Assembly: GCA_013815385.1 (NCBI GenBank)
Contig: JACDGL010000012.1
Coordinates: 82,019 to 128,527 of the forward strand
Source of the DNA: Taibaiella sp.
GTDB lineage: Bacteria; Bacteroidota; Bacteroidia; Chitinophagales; Chitinophagaceae
Direction: 5' to 3'
DNA length: 46,509 bases
The position numbers and the translations under genes are program-made. Numbering within the stretch: the first letter of the stretch is position 1; every line of letters starts with the position of its first letter. Of the stretch, positions 1-6,937 are shown piece after piece. The notes below the pieces were generated by a model. It ran no database searches, was not told the DNA's origin, and saw only the letters and a program-made list of their open reading frames with translations.

Positions 1-371
1 GTGCCACGCGTGCCCAGTACTCCTACAGACCGGCTGGTAGTATATTCCCCTATCACTTCGGCAGTGGGCCGTATCACTCCCAGTACTCTTTTATTTGTAT
101 CTATGCGTGGCAGGTCTTGCTGTTGTATGGTTCGCAACGCCTTGGCCGATGCGGTATTGCAGGCCAGTATCACCAGTTCGCATCCCTGTTTAAAGAACCA
201 CTCCACACATTCCAGCGTGTACTGGTGTACCGTTTCAAATGAACGATTGCCATAGGGCGCACGGCCATTATCGCCGAGGTATATATAATCGTATTGCGGC
301 ATACGCGCCGCTATAGATTTAAATACAGTTAGCCCTCCGTAGCCGGAGTCAAATACACCTATGGGTTTCAT
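1..371 (-). CDS. murI: Glutamate racemase, 5' part (runs off the window)
   Basis: Converts L-glutamate to D-glutamate for peptidoglycan precursors in the cytoplasm. Reading leftward from an ATG at 369-371 gives about 123 residues with no stop before the window edge, so only the N-terminal half is present. It begins MKPIGVFDSGYGG, the racemase signature with the first catalytic-site Asp/Ser at residues 8-9, followed by the YLGDNGRAPYG block at 31-41. The LACNTAS motif carries the catalytic cysteine at residue 71. The second catalytic cysteine lies beyond the window. The gene stands just downstream, in its own direction, of a small secreted-protein gene, with about 33 bp between them, so the two may be co-transcribed. 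Identity is well supported by motifs. Confidence 0.93.
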   Translation of the reverse strand, partial: MKPIGVFDSGYGGLTVFKSIAARMPQYDYIYLGDNGRAPYGNRSFETVHQYTLECVEWFFKQGCELVILACNTASAKALRTIQQQDLPRIDTNKRVLGVIRPTAEVIGEYTTSRSVGVLGTRG

Positions 372-404
372 TGGCTGCAATAGTAGCTGCAAAGGTAAAA
401 GCGC

Positions 405-890
405 TTATCCATCTTTTCTTTTCTTCTTTTTATCTTCTTTTGCTCTTTCTTTTTCGCCATTTGGTTTTGCAGGCAGCAGTTTAGGCGCTATAACCGCATA
501 GTTGATTGTGGTATCCTCTGCCTGCCCGGGCGCCTGTAAGAACAACTTGAGATTGACCACTGTATTTTGGTTGTATCGTACCGGTATATTATTGATAATG
601 GTAAGCAGGTGGCCCGCAAACTTGATGCGAATGTTATACATTCCAGTGTCTATCCGGTTAGTCAGGTACTTACCCTGGTTGGTGCTGTCATCATTCGTAT
701 TGGCAGACCCAACTATAGAGGTGTTATCCTGTGCATATACAAATAGCTGTGCGCCCAGAGCTGGCTCTTCCGGGTTTTCTTCTGTGAGCTTGCCGCTAAT
801 AGTGCCTTTGGGACGGTTTTCACCTTCTTCCTGGGCGTGGGCTGATATCCTAAACAGACAAAGAATTAATATTATCAAATACTTACTCAT
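405..890 (-). CDS. Secreted protein with a carboxypeptidase-regulatory-like fold
   Basis: A 161-residue protein with a signal peptide (hydrophobic residues 4-14, cleavage probably after SAHAQ). The middle (about 28-115) reads like the beta-sandwich regulatory domain common in Bacteroidota surface proteins: GTISGKLTEENPEEPALGAQLFVY, a central GKYLTNRIDTGMYNIRIKFAGH and a following beta-rich stretch. The C-terminal 30 residues are a highly charged Lys/Glu tail. No catalytic residues are visible and the function is unknown. It is transcribed toward murI and is divergent from the oxidoreductase gene at 997, with about 106 bp between the two starts. The fold assignment is an inference from sequence pattern only. 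Confidence 0.7.
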   Translation of the reverse strand: MSKYLIILILCLFRISAHAQEEGENRPKGTISGKLTEENPEEPALGAQLFVYAQDNTSIVGSANTNDDSTNQGKYLTNRIDTGMYNIRIKFAGHLLTIINNIPVRYNQNTVVNLKLFLQAPGQAEDTTINYAVIAPKLLPAKPNGEKERAKEDKKKKRKDG

Positions 891-952
891 ATCTGTAAAT
901 TACAGGGCATTAAAGTAATAACATTATTGTAAAATTTCATCTACTGCGCATC

Positions 953-987
953 TTGTTTTCTAACATCCCCCCAATACCGTAACTTTA
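953..987 (+). promoter_or_regulatory. Bacteroidota-type promoter for the oxidoreductase beta gene
   Basis: TTG at 953-955 and TAACTTTA at 980-987 match the Bacteroidota -33/-7 pattern (TTG, TAnnTTTG) with one mismatch in the -7 box. The 24-bp spacing is slightly long. The ATG follows 9 bp after the -7 box, so the mRNA would have a very short leader. Confidence 0.4.
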
Positions 988-996
988 CAACCATTT

Positions 997-2034
997 ATGA
1001 GTGATGTTGCAATACCGCCCAAGCCGGCACTAACGGCAAAAGATTTCGCTACCGACCAGGAGGTGCGCTGGTGCCCGGGCTGTGGCGACTATTCTATACT
1101 GAAACAGGTACAGACGATATTGCCGCAAACAGGCATACCACGCGAGAATATTGTTATCATCTCCGGTATCGGTTGCAGCTCCCGATTTCCTTATTATATG
1201 AATACCTATGGCATGCACTCTATACACGGGCGTGCCACGGCCATAGCATCGGGGCTCAAAGCCACCCGCCCTGAACTGAGCGTGTGGATAGTAACGGGCG
1301 ATGGCGACGGGCTTAGCATTGGCGGTAACCATACCATACACCTGCTTCGCCGCAATTTCAACGTTAATATCCTTCTTTTCAATAACCAGATATACGGGCT
1401 TACCAAGGGCCAGTACTCGCCTACATCAGAAGTAAGCAAGGTTACCAAAAGTACGCCTGCCGGTAGCCTTGACCATCCATTCAACCCACTGGCCTTGGCA
1501 TTAGGAGCCGATGCTACTTTCATAGCTCGTAGTATGGACCGTGACCCAAAACACCTGCAGCAGATGCTGTTGCGTGCCAACGGGCATCATGGCACATCTT
1601 TGCTGGAGATATACCAGAACTGTAACATCTTTAATGATGGCGCATTCGAGGTGTTTACTGAAAAAGCTTCCAAGCCAGAAGAGGCATTGTTCCTGGAGCA
1701 GGGGCAACCGCTTCTCTATGGCGCCAACAAAGACAAGGGTATCCACCTGGATGGCTACAAGCCCGAGCTGGTAAACCTTGCCGATGGCCACACTGCCGGC
1801 GACCTGTGGATACATGATGACCAGGATTTCTTTAAAGCACAGATACTTACCCGCTTCTTTGACAGTCCCGCTACACCGGGTCATTTTCCCCGCCCATTTG
1901 GTGTTTTCTATGCAGCACAGCGCGCCACCTACGAAGACCAGATGGAGCTACAGATAGAAGAGATAATAGCCACAAAGGGCAGGGGCAACCTCGATGCCCT
2001 TCTACAGGGCAGGGAAAACTGGACAATAGATTAA
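997..2034 (+). CDS. korB: 2-oxoacid:ferredoxin oxidoreductase, beta subunit (2-oxoglutarate type)
   Basis: The thiamine-diphosphate subunit of a 2-oxoacid:ferredoxin oxidoreductase, which decarboxylates a 2-oxoacid (probably 2-oxoglutarate) to the acyl-CoA and passes electrons to ferredoxin. The 345-residue protein has the CPGCGDYS motif (C26, C29), GIGCSSRFPYY around residues 57-67, the diphosphate-binding stretch GDGDGLSIGGNH (101-112) and NNQIYGLTKGQYSPTS (129-144), all typical of KorB-like beta subunits. The alpha/gamma partner, which is usually the adjacent upstream gene in Bacteroidota, is not next to it here. The upstream neighbour is divergent, and the gene has its own promoter. Substrate is inferred from family resemblance; pyruvate-type enzymes are the alternative. 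Confidence 0.88.
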   Translation: MSDVAIPPKPALTAKDFATDQEVRWCPGCGDYSILKQVQTILPQTGIPRENIVIISGIGCSSRFPYYMNTYGMHSIHGRATAIASGLKATRPELSVWIVTGDGDGLSIGGNHTIHLLRRNFNVNILLFNNQIYGLTKGQYSPTSEVSKVTKSTPAGSLDHPFNPLALALGADATFIARSMDRDPKHLQQMLLRANGHHGTSLLEIYQNCNIFNDGAFEVFTEKASKPEEALFLEQGQPLLYGANKDKGIHLDGYKPELVNLADGHTAGDLWIHDDQDFFKAQILTRFFDSPATPGHFPRPFGVFYAAQRATYEDQMELQIEEIIATKGRGNLDALLQGRENWTID

Positions 2035-2130
2035 TTCAAAATTTAAAAGTCAAAAATCAAAAGCTGATGTACTTTAACAGAATACTTTTGAAATTTGATT
2101 CATTATTGTTTTGACTTTTGAATTTTAACT
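2033..2130. repeat. AT-rich imperfect inverted repeat between korB and the flippase
   Basis: The 98 bp between the two genes is an AT-rich imperfect palindrome. The left arm contains AAAAGTCAAAA (about 2045-2055) and the right arm TTTTGACTTTT (about 2109-2119). Nested AATCAAAAG and CTTTTGA segments lie inside. It could fold in RNA and act as a weak terminator or mRNA-end structure. Similar AT-rich arms are frequent between Bacteroidota genes. Confidence 0.4.
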
Positions 2131-2133
2131 TAA

Positions 2134-3636
2134 TTGGCTTCTTTAAAAAAACTGGCAGGGCAAACAGCATGGTACGGGGTTAGCTCCATATTCGCGCGAC
2201 TGCTCAATTACTTACTTACCCCCTACCTTACTTTAAAATTCTCCAAGGCTACATATGGGGAGATGAGCATTGTATATGCGGCCATCCCTTTCCTGAATGT
2301 GATATTTACCTATGGTATGGAAACTGCCTATTTCCGCTTTAGCAATAGGGGCCTTGACCAAAAAAAGGTTTTCAGCACGGGTAGCCTGTCGTTAATTACC
2401 TCTACCATCCTGCTCACAGCAGGGATGATACTGTTCCGCAACCAGATAGCAGGTCTTTTAAACCTAAGGGACCATCCCCAATTCATTACTTGGGCTGCGT
2501 ATATTATTGCGCTCGATACATTGACCACACTGCCATTTGCCAAGCTGCGAAATGATAACCGCCCCCGCAAATATGCATCCATCCGTGTACTCAGTATAGT
2601 AGTTAATATAGCATTGGTCTACTTCTTCTACAGCGTATTACCCGACATTGCGAAAAACAACCCCGGATCGTTTTTCGCAAATTGGTACGATCCTGCATTG
2701 GGGGCGGGCTATTTCATTATTGCCGGAATAATTTCTTCAGCGGTAACCTTTTTGGTTCTACTGCCAGAGTTTTTCTCGTTCAGGCTGGAGTGGAACAAAA
2801 AGCTTTGGGTGGAAATGATGTTGTACACCCTGCCACTTATGATAGCCGGCTTCGGCGGCATGATAAACGAAACATTCGACCGTATTATGCTCGGGCGCTG
2901 GGCACCTATGGCGGGGCATACTGCAAAAATGGCTGAGGTAGGTATATACGGGGCTTGCTATAAATTATCTATTCTCATTACTTTATTTGTACAGGCATTT
3001 CGTATGGGTGCCGAACCCTTCTTTTTCCAGCAGGCCGGGAACGAGGATGCACCACGTACCTATGCCCGGGTAATGAAATATTTTGTCATCACCATCTGCT
3101 GTATGTTCCTTATGGTGGCGCTGTATCTGGATCTGTGGAAACATTTTATACAGAACCGCCAGATGTGGGTAGGGCTTACAGTGGTTCCTATACTATTGCT
3201 GGCTAATATGTGCCTGGGTGTGTATTACAACCTTGCTATCTGGTACAAATTGTCTCAGAAAACTGGGGCGGGCGCTACAATTACACTGGTAGGTGCAGCC
3301 ATCACCCTTATCATCAACTTCTTCTTTATACCCTACTACAGCTATATGGCATGTGCATGGGCTACCCTTATCTGCTATGCCACAATGATGGTCATTTCCT
3401 ATATATGGGGGCAGCGGGTATATCCTATACCATACCCGGTAAAAAAGCTATTGGGCTATTTTGCTTTTATGCTCCTGCTTTATTTCCTTTATATAGGTGC
3501 GGGCCATATCATCACCTCCGTTGGCATGCATTACCTGCTTGCTACTCTATTCCTGGTCAGTTATATAGTGTACATCATGCGTAAGGAGCGGGAAGAACTA
3601 CAACGCCTACCGGTAATAGGCCGGATGTTAAAATAA
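2134..3636 (+). CDS. Polysaccharide/lipid-linked sugar flippase (Wzx-like, MATE/MOP superfamily)
   Basis: A 500-residue inner-membrane protein with about 12-14 hydrophobic segments across its length, of the type that exports lipid-linked saccharides for surface polysaccharide or lipopolysaccharide assembly. The start (MASLKKLAGQTAWYGVSSIF, then a first membrane helix ending LTPYLT) and the ETFDRIMLGRWAP segment after residue 248 are typical of Bacteroidota oligosaccharide flippases. The start codon is TTG: an in-frame TAA lies immediately upstream (2131-2133) and the next methionine is near residue 45, past conserved sequence. It has no glycosyltransferase neighbours here, so the transported substrate cannot be inferred. 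Peptidoglycan lipid II flippase is a less likely alternative. Confidence 0.85.
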   Translation: MASLKKLAGQTAWYGVSSIFARLLNYLLTPYLTLKFSKATYGEMSIVYAAIPFLNVIFTYGMETAYFRFSNRGLDQKKVFSTGSLSLITSTILLTAGMILFRNQIAGLLNLRDHPQFITWAAYIIALDTLTTLPFAKLRNDNRPRKYASIRVLSIVVNIALVYFFYSVLPDIAKNNPGSFFANWYDPALGAGYFIIAGIISSAVTFLVLLPEFFSFRLEWNKKLWVEMMLYTLPLMIAGFGGMINETFDRIMLGRWAPMAGHTAKMAEVGIYGACYKLSILITLFVQAFRMGAEPFFFQQAGNEDAPRTYARVMKYFVITICCMFLMVALYLDLWKHFIQNRQMWVGLTVVPILLLANMCLGVYYNLAIWYKLSQKTGAGATITLVGAAITLIINFFFIPYYSYMACAWATLICYATMMVISYIWGQRVYPIPYPVKKLLGYFAFMLLLYFLYIGAGHIITSVGMHYLLATLFLVSYIVYIMRKEREELQRLPVIGRMLK

Positions 3637-3732
3637 TATTTCTACTATATCTTATCGGCAAATTTTCCTACTTTTAATATTATAGTACTTTTTGTATCCA
3701 TTTGCGATTACTCTTCATAAATATTTTCAACT

Positions 3733-4245
3733 ATGAAGTCTCTATTTTTTCTTCTGTTTCTTTTCTGTTCATGCGTTGCTCGCGCGCAAAATGTTGCTTA
3801 TAAGTACGACCTCATCTACCTTAATAATAAACCATACGCATACTTTAAAAAAGAAATACGCCGTGATCATTATTCAATTCAAAGCCTGCATAACCACGAC
3901 CTGGTAAATATCCACGCTGCCCGTATAATGATGAAGGGCCGCATGGGATATGTTGTTCAGTTCTCCGGCAGTGGTAAGCAAGCTATGATCTTTGATAATG
4001 CCGACCCTATAAAAGCTGCCATAAGGCTATTCTATCAGTGCAACCTTATAGTAAATGATACGCTTAACACACAGGCAGAAACATTATTCCTTCAGAAACA
4101 TGCCCTTCCCAAAGGCTATTTAGACATCGATGACCTGCAGGAATATGGATATCTGTTTGATAGAATGGGTAAGGAACTGTTGCCATCTCATATTGTACTA
4201 AACCCTATAAATAAGTCGTCTACGGATAACTTATTTTACTTTTAA
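3733..4245 (+). CDS. Small secreted protein of unknown function
   Basis: A 170-residue protein with a clear signal peptide (MKSLFFLLFLFCSCVARAQ; cleavage after ARAQ, with a possible lipobox-like Cys at residue 14). The mature part has mixed alpha/beta character and no motif I recognise. It contains a FDNADPIKAAIRLFYQCNLI stretch near residue 94. It lies between the flippase and a barrel protein on the same strand. The 96-bp upstream gap is AT-rich with promoter-like TTTTTG stretches. No function is proposed. Confidence 0.65.
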   Translation: MKSLFFLLFLFCSCVARAQNVAYKYDLIYLNNKPYAYFKKEIRRDHYSIQSLHNHDLVNIHAARIMMKGRMGYVVQFSGSGKQAMIFDNADPIKAAIRLFYQCNLIVNDTLNTQAETLFLQKHALPKGYLDIDDLQEYGYLFDRMGKELLPSHIVLNPINKSSTDNLFYF

Positions 4246-4268
4246 CAAATTTTACATCCTCCAGCCAT

Positions 4269-4276
4269 TATATTTG
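4269..4276 (+). promoter_or_regulatory. -7 promoter element TATATTTG for the barrel gene
   Basis: An exact TAnnTTTG match placed 17 bp before the ATG at 4294. No convincing TTG lies at the usual spacing upstream. Confidence 0.5.
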
Positions 4277-4293
4277 CGCACTAATTTCAGTTT

Positions 4294-5007
4294 ATGTTCA
4301 AACGCATTGCCGTTGTAGCAGCTTTATTGCTGGGTTCCTTTTCACTTTTCGCACAGGATGTAGCGCCGGGTAGCACCAATTCTACGCCTGTTGTTTCCAA
4401 ACCGGCCCGCGATTTCGTGATGCTGCAATTTGGTTACCAAAACTGGATCAACAAACCCGATAGCGTAAAGCTCAAAGGCTTCAACTATACTTTCAGCCTG
4501 TTCCTTTGCTACGATTTTCCTATTCAGAAAAGTAATTTCAGCTTTGCAGCCGGCCTTGGTATCAATGCTAATGTTATCTACCTCGATCACCAGATACTTC
4601 GCCTCGGCGATTCCGCTGCTTCAGGCGCACAGGCTACCTTCCTGCCAGATACGGTTAACTACAAGCGTTTCAAATTTGCTACTACATACCTTACTGCACC
4701 TTTCGAGCTGCGTTATTTCGGCAACAAGCTCAATCGCAACCGTGGCGTAAAGGCAGCTATTGGTCTGCAAATAGGTACCCTGCTGGGGGCGCATACCAAG
4801 GGGCTGCGCAGTGTGAATGGGGGTAACATCAAAGACAAGGAAAGCACTAAGAACTTTATTGCAACATGGAATTTCGCCGCTACAGCCCGTGTAGGCTGGG
4901 GCCACTTCGCCCTCTACGGCTCTTACAATCTTACCAACGTATTCAAGCAGAATTACGGCCCCGATGTTACACCCTACTCTATAGGGATAGTGCTAACAGG
5001 GCTATAA
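4294..5007 (+). CDS. Outer-membrane beta-barrel (porin-family) protein
   Basis: A 237-residue protein with a signal peptide (MFKRIAVVAALLLGSFSLFAQ). After a short linker it shows alternating hydrophobic/polar strands of a small barrel: FVMLQFGYQNW, FSFAAGLGINANVIYL, FATTYLTAPFELRYFG, VKAAIGLQIGTLLGAH, ATARVGWGHFALYGSYNLT, with a final PYSIGIVLTGL. The phrase TAPFELRYFG and the overall size fit the outer-membrane beta-barrel family that is abundant in Bacteroidota. It probably acts as a small porin or structural barrel; ligand unknown. It is followed by a perfect 16-bp hairpin terminator shared with the convergent OmpA gene. Confidence 0.75.
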   Translation: MFKRIAVVAALLLGSFSLFAQDVAPGSTNSTPVVSKPARDFVMLQFGYQNWINKPDSVKLKGFNYTFSLFLCYDFPIQKSNFSFAAGLGINANVIYLDHQILRLGDSAASGAQATFLPDTVNYKRFKFATTYLTAPFELRYFGNKLNRNRGVKAAIGLQIGTLLGAHTKGLRSVNGGNIKDKESTKNFIATWNFAATARVGWGHFALYGSYNLTNVFKQNYGPDVTPYSIGIVLTGL

Positions 5008-5023
5008 TCAAATAACGACATAA

Positions 5024-5060
5024 TAAAATAAGGGCAGGTATTTCACCTGCCCTTATTTTA
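5024..5060. terminator. Bidirectional intrinsic terminator
   Basis: A perfect 16-bp inverted repeat: 5024-5039 pairs with 5045-5060 (GGGCAGGT against ACCTGCCC in the core) around a 5-nt loop ATTTC. A- and T-rich outer arms give U-tracts in both directions. It sits between convergent genes ending at 5007 (+) and 5101 (-). Confidence 0.85.
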
Positions 5061-5100
5061 TTAGTTGCCTACATACAACCCGCAAGACTGGTAAAGTATA

Positions 5101-5751
5101 CTATTTATAATTCCGCAACTTGAATTCTGTACGCCGGTTCTGGGCACGACCAAGAGCGGTTTTGTTGCCTGTTACAGGATTTGATTCGCCGTATCCTTTA
5201 GCTGTTAATCGATCAGCGGCTATGCCTTTGCTCAGAATATAATTGCGGCAGGTATTAGCGCGCTTGTCCGATAGCTCTTCGTTCATTTCGGGCTTGCCCA
5301 CATTATCGGTATAGCCAGTTATGTCTATAAACAAAGACGGATCATCTTTCATTACCCGTACTATCTTATCCAGACTAACATAGGATGCAGGTTTTAAAGT
5401 AGCCTTTCCTGTATTGAAGTAAACATAACGTGCAGCTTTTCCTACCAGCCCTATTACTTCATTTTCTATTATAGGGCAACCATTATTGCTGATCGGGCCC
5501 GGTACATCAGGGCATTTATCTATAGCATCGTTCACGCCGTCATGGTCTCTATCTGATGGTGGGCAACCCTGATTGTCTGCACTACCTGCCACATACGGGC
5601 ACTTATCCCTACTGTCCGGTACGCTATCGCCATCTGTATCTGTAGTGTCGTCGTTTTTACCCACATTGGTTACAGACACAGTTTTTTGCTGCGCATATAC
5701 CGGTAGGGTACATAACAAAATCAGAAAAAATATAATTGCATTCTTTTTCAT
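5101..5751 (-). CDS. OmpA-family protein with thrombospondin type-3 repeats
   Basis: An outer-membrane or periplasmic peptidoglycan-anchoring protein. From the ATG at 5751 (MKKNAIIFFLILLCTLPVYA, a clean signal peptide) it is 216 residues. The reading frame stays open 21 codons upstream to 5814, but that extension would bury the signal peptide, so 5751 is preferred. Two calcium-binding TSP3-type repeats follow (DTDGDSVPDSRDKCP and DRDHDGVNDAIDKCP). The C-terminal half is an OmpA/MotB-like domain: YVYFNTGKATLKPAS, then ITGYTDNVGKPEMNEELSDK and RLTAKGYGESNPV, with the Asp/Arg pattern that binds diaminopimelate. It is probably a structural cell-envelope protein. It has no visible barrel of its own. 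Confidence 0.9.
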   Translation of the reverse strand: MKKNAIIFFLILLCTLPVYAQQKTVSVTNVGKNDDTTDTDGDSVPDSRDKCPYVAGSADNQGCPPSDRDHDGVNDAIDKCPDVPGPISNNGCPIIENEVIGLVGKAARYVYFNTGKATLKPASYVSLDKIVRVMKDDPSLFIDITGYTDNVGKPEMNEELSDKRANTCRNYILSKGIAADRLTAKGYGESNPVTGNKTALGRAQNRRTEFKLRNYK

Positions 5752-5915
5752 ATAGCAGCTTGCCGTAGGCAAGTTATATAAATATAGATAGTTATAAAGA
5801 AGGTAAATTTGCAAAAATTGTCTTAGGAAGGATAGTGCTAAATTATTTTCCTGTCGCTAATAACATTGATTATCAGATACTTATAAAGGCCTCATAAAAA
5901 AACTTAATAAATTTC

Positions 5916-5946
5916 TTGGTGCGTAAGCGGTAGGTTATTACCTTCG
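5916..5946 (+). promoter_or_regulatory. Promoter of the rplM-rpsI-rpsB cluster
   Basis: TTG at 5916-5918 and TACCTTCG at 5939-5946 (one mismatch to TAnnTTTG) are spaced 20 bp apart, the usual Bacteroidota arrangement. Transcription would start near 5953, giving a leader of about 60 nt before rplM. Confidence 0.6.
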
Positions 5947-5963
5947 CAGTCCGAATTTTTTAT

Positions 5964-5985
5964 GTGTGGAAATTTTTTACCACAC
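5964..5985 (+). promoter_or_regulatory. Hairpin in the rplM leader
   Basis: GTGTGG (5964-5969) pairs with CCACAC (5980-5985) around a 10-nt A/T loop, about 10 nt after the predicted transcription start and 28 nt before the rplM ATG. The position suits an autoregulatory ribosomal-protein leader that binds L13, but this is inferred from position and structure only. Confidence 0.4.
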
Positions 5986-6013
5986 GCTGAAAGAAAAAAC
6001 CTGAATAAAGGAA

Positions 6014-6457
6014 ATGAGACACTTAAGTTTTAAAACAAAATCGGCTAACGAAAGTATCGTAAAGCGCGACTGGTATGTAGTAGATGCTACAAACCAGACG
6101 CTGGGCCGCATGACATCGCGTATAGCTTCTATACTGCGCGGCAAGAACAAGACATATTATACACCGCACTTTGATTGTGGTGATTATGTGATCGTTACCA
6201 ACTCAGGCAAAGCCCTGCTTACCGGTAATAAAATGGAGGATAAGGATTATATCACTTATTCAGGCCATCCCGGCGGGCAGAAGCACGAAAGCGCCAAAGA
6301 ACTGGTAGGCCGTCGTCCTAACCTGATGATAGAACGTGCCGTAAAGGGCATGTTGCCTAAGAACCGTATGGGCCGCCAGATGTACACTAAGCTTTTCGTT
6401 TACGAAAGTTCAGAGCATCCGCACAGCGCACAGCAACCTAAAGAACTTAAATTCTAA
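6014..6457 (+). CDS. rplM: 50S ribosomal protein L13
   Basis: An early-assembling protein of the large ribosomal subunit. The 147-residue length is normal. The N-terminal RDWYVVDATNQTLGRMTSRI and the central YYTPHFDCGDYVIVTNSGKA are family signatures, as is AVKGMLPKNRMGRQMYTKLFVY near residue 113. It is the first gene of the rplM-rpsI pair found in this order in most bacteria, with rpsB following 45 bp after rpsI. A hairpin leader precedes it. The C-terminal HPHSAQQPKELKF matches the usual Bacteroidota ending. Confidence 0.98.
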   Translation: MRHLSFKTKSANESIVKRDWYVVDATNQTLGRMTSRIASILRGKNKTYYTPHFDCGDYVIVTNSGKALLTGNKMEDKDYITYSGHPGGQKHESAKELVGRRPNLMIERAVKGMLPKNRMGRQMYTKLFVYESSEHPHSAQQPKELKF

Positions 6458-6461
6458 TAAA

Positions 6462-6485
6462 TCCCCCTTACCCCCGGCTGGGGGA
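6462..6485 (+). promoter_or_regulatory. Competing C-run/G-run hairpins between rplM and rpsI
   Basis: Two C-runs (TCCCCC at 6462-6467; CCCCC at 6471-6475) can each pair with the single G-run at 6480-6485. The pairings exclude each other, 18 nt before the rpsI start. It resembles the C-rich/G-rich intergenic element often seen in Bacteroidota; whether it regulates rpsI is unknown. Confidence 0.45.
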
Positions 6486-6502
6486 GCTATAAATATTAGT
6501 AA

Positions 6503-6892
6503 ATGGAAAAACAGAAAAATGCCGTAGGTCGCCGTAAGGAAGCTGTAGCCCGTGTGTACATGAGCAAAGGCACCGGCAGCATAACGGTTAACGAAAAAGA
6601 GTACAAAGCGTACTTCCCCATTATGTACCTGCAAAACCAGGTAGAACTGCCCATGAAGACTATTGATGTGGCCAGTTCTTATGATGTGGTGGTAAATGTG
6701 CAGGGTGGTGGCCAGAAGGGCCAGGCTGAAGCCATAAAAATGGCTATAGCGCGTACCCTGTGCGAAATAAACCCCGAGTATCGCCCCGCTTTGAAAAAAG
6801 AAGGTCTGCTTCGTCGCGACCCACGTGGTGTAGAACGCAAGAAATTCGGTAAACGCAAAGCGCGCCGTAGCTTCCAGTTCTCTAAACGTTAA
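6503..6892 (+). CDS. rpsI: 30S ribosomal protein S9
   Basis: A small-subunit ribosomal protein whose C-terminal tail reaches the P-site tRNA. The 129-residue protein begins with the conserved NAVGRRKEAVARVYMSKGTG and contains VQGGGQKGQAEAIKMAIAR. It ends in the typical basic tail RKKFGKRKARRSFQFSKR, including the terminal Lys-Arg that contacts tRNA. It lies 45 bp after rplM, with the C-run hairpin element between the two, and 45 bp before rpsB, so the three are likely one transcript. Confidence 0.98.
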   Translation: MEKQKNAVGRRKEAVARVYMSKGTGSITVNEKEYKAYFPIMYLQNQVELPMKTIDVASSYDVVVNVQGGGQKGQAEAIKMAIARTLCEINPEYRPALKKEGLLRRDPRGVERKKFGKRKARRSFQFSKR

Positions 6893-6937
6893 TAGCTGGT
6901 TGTATTCTTATTTTTTTAACCGAAGAAAAAACTTACA

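Noticed and set aside
1-255. Open frame on the + strand at the window start
   Set aside because: It is the antisense shadow of murI, whose minus-strand product has clear racemase motifs.
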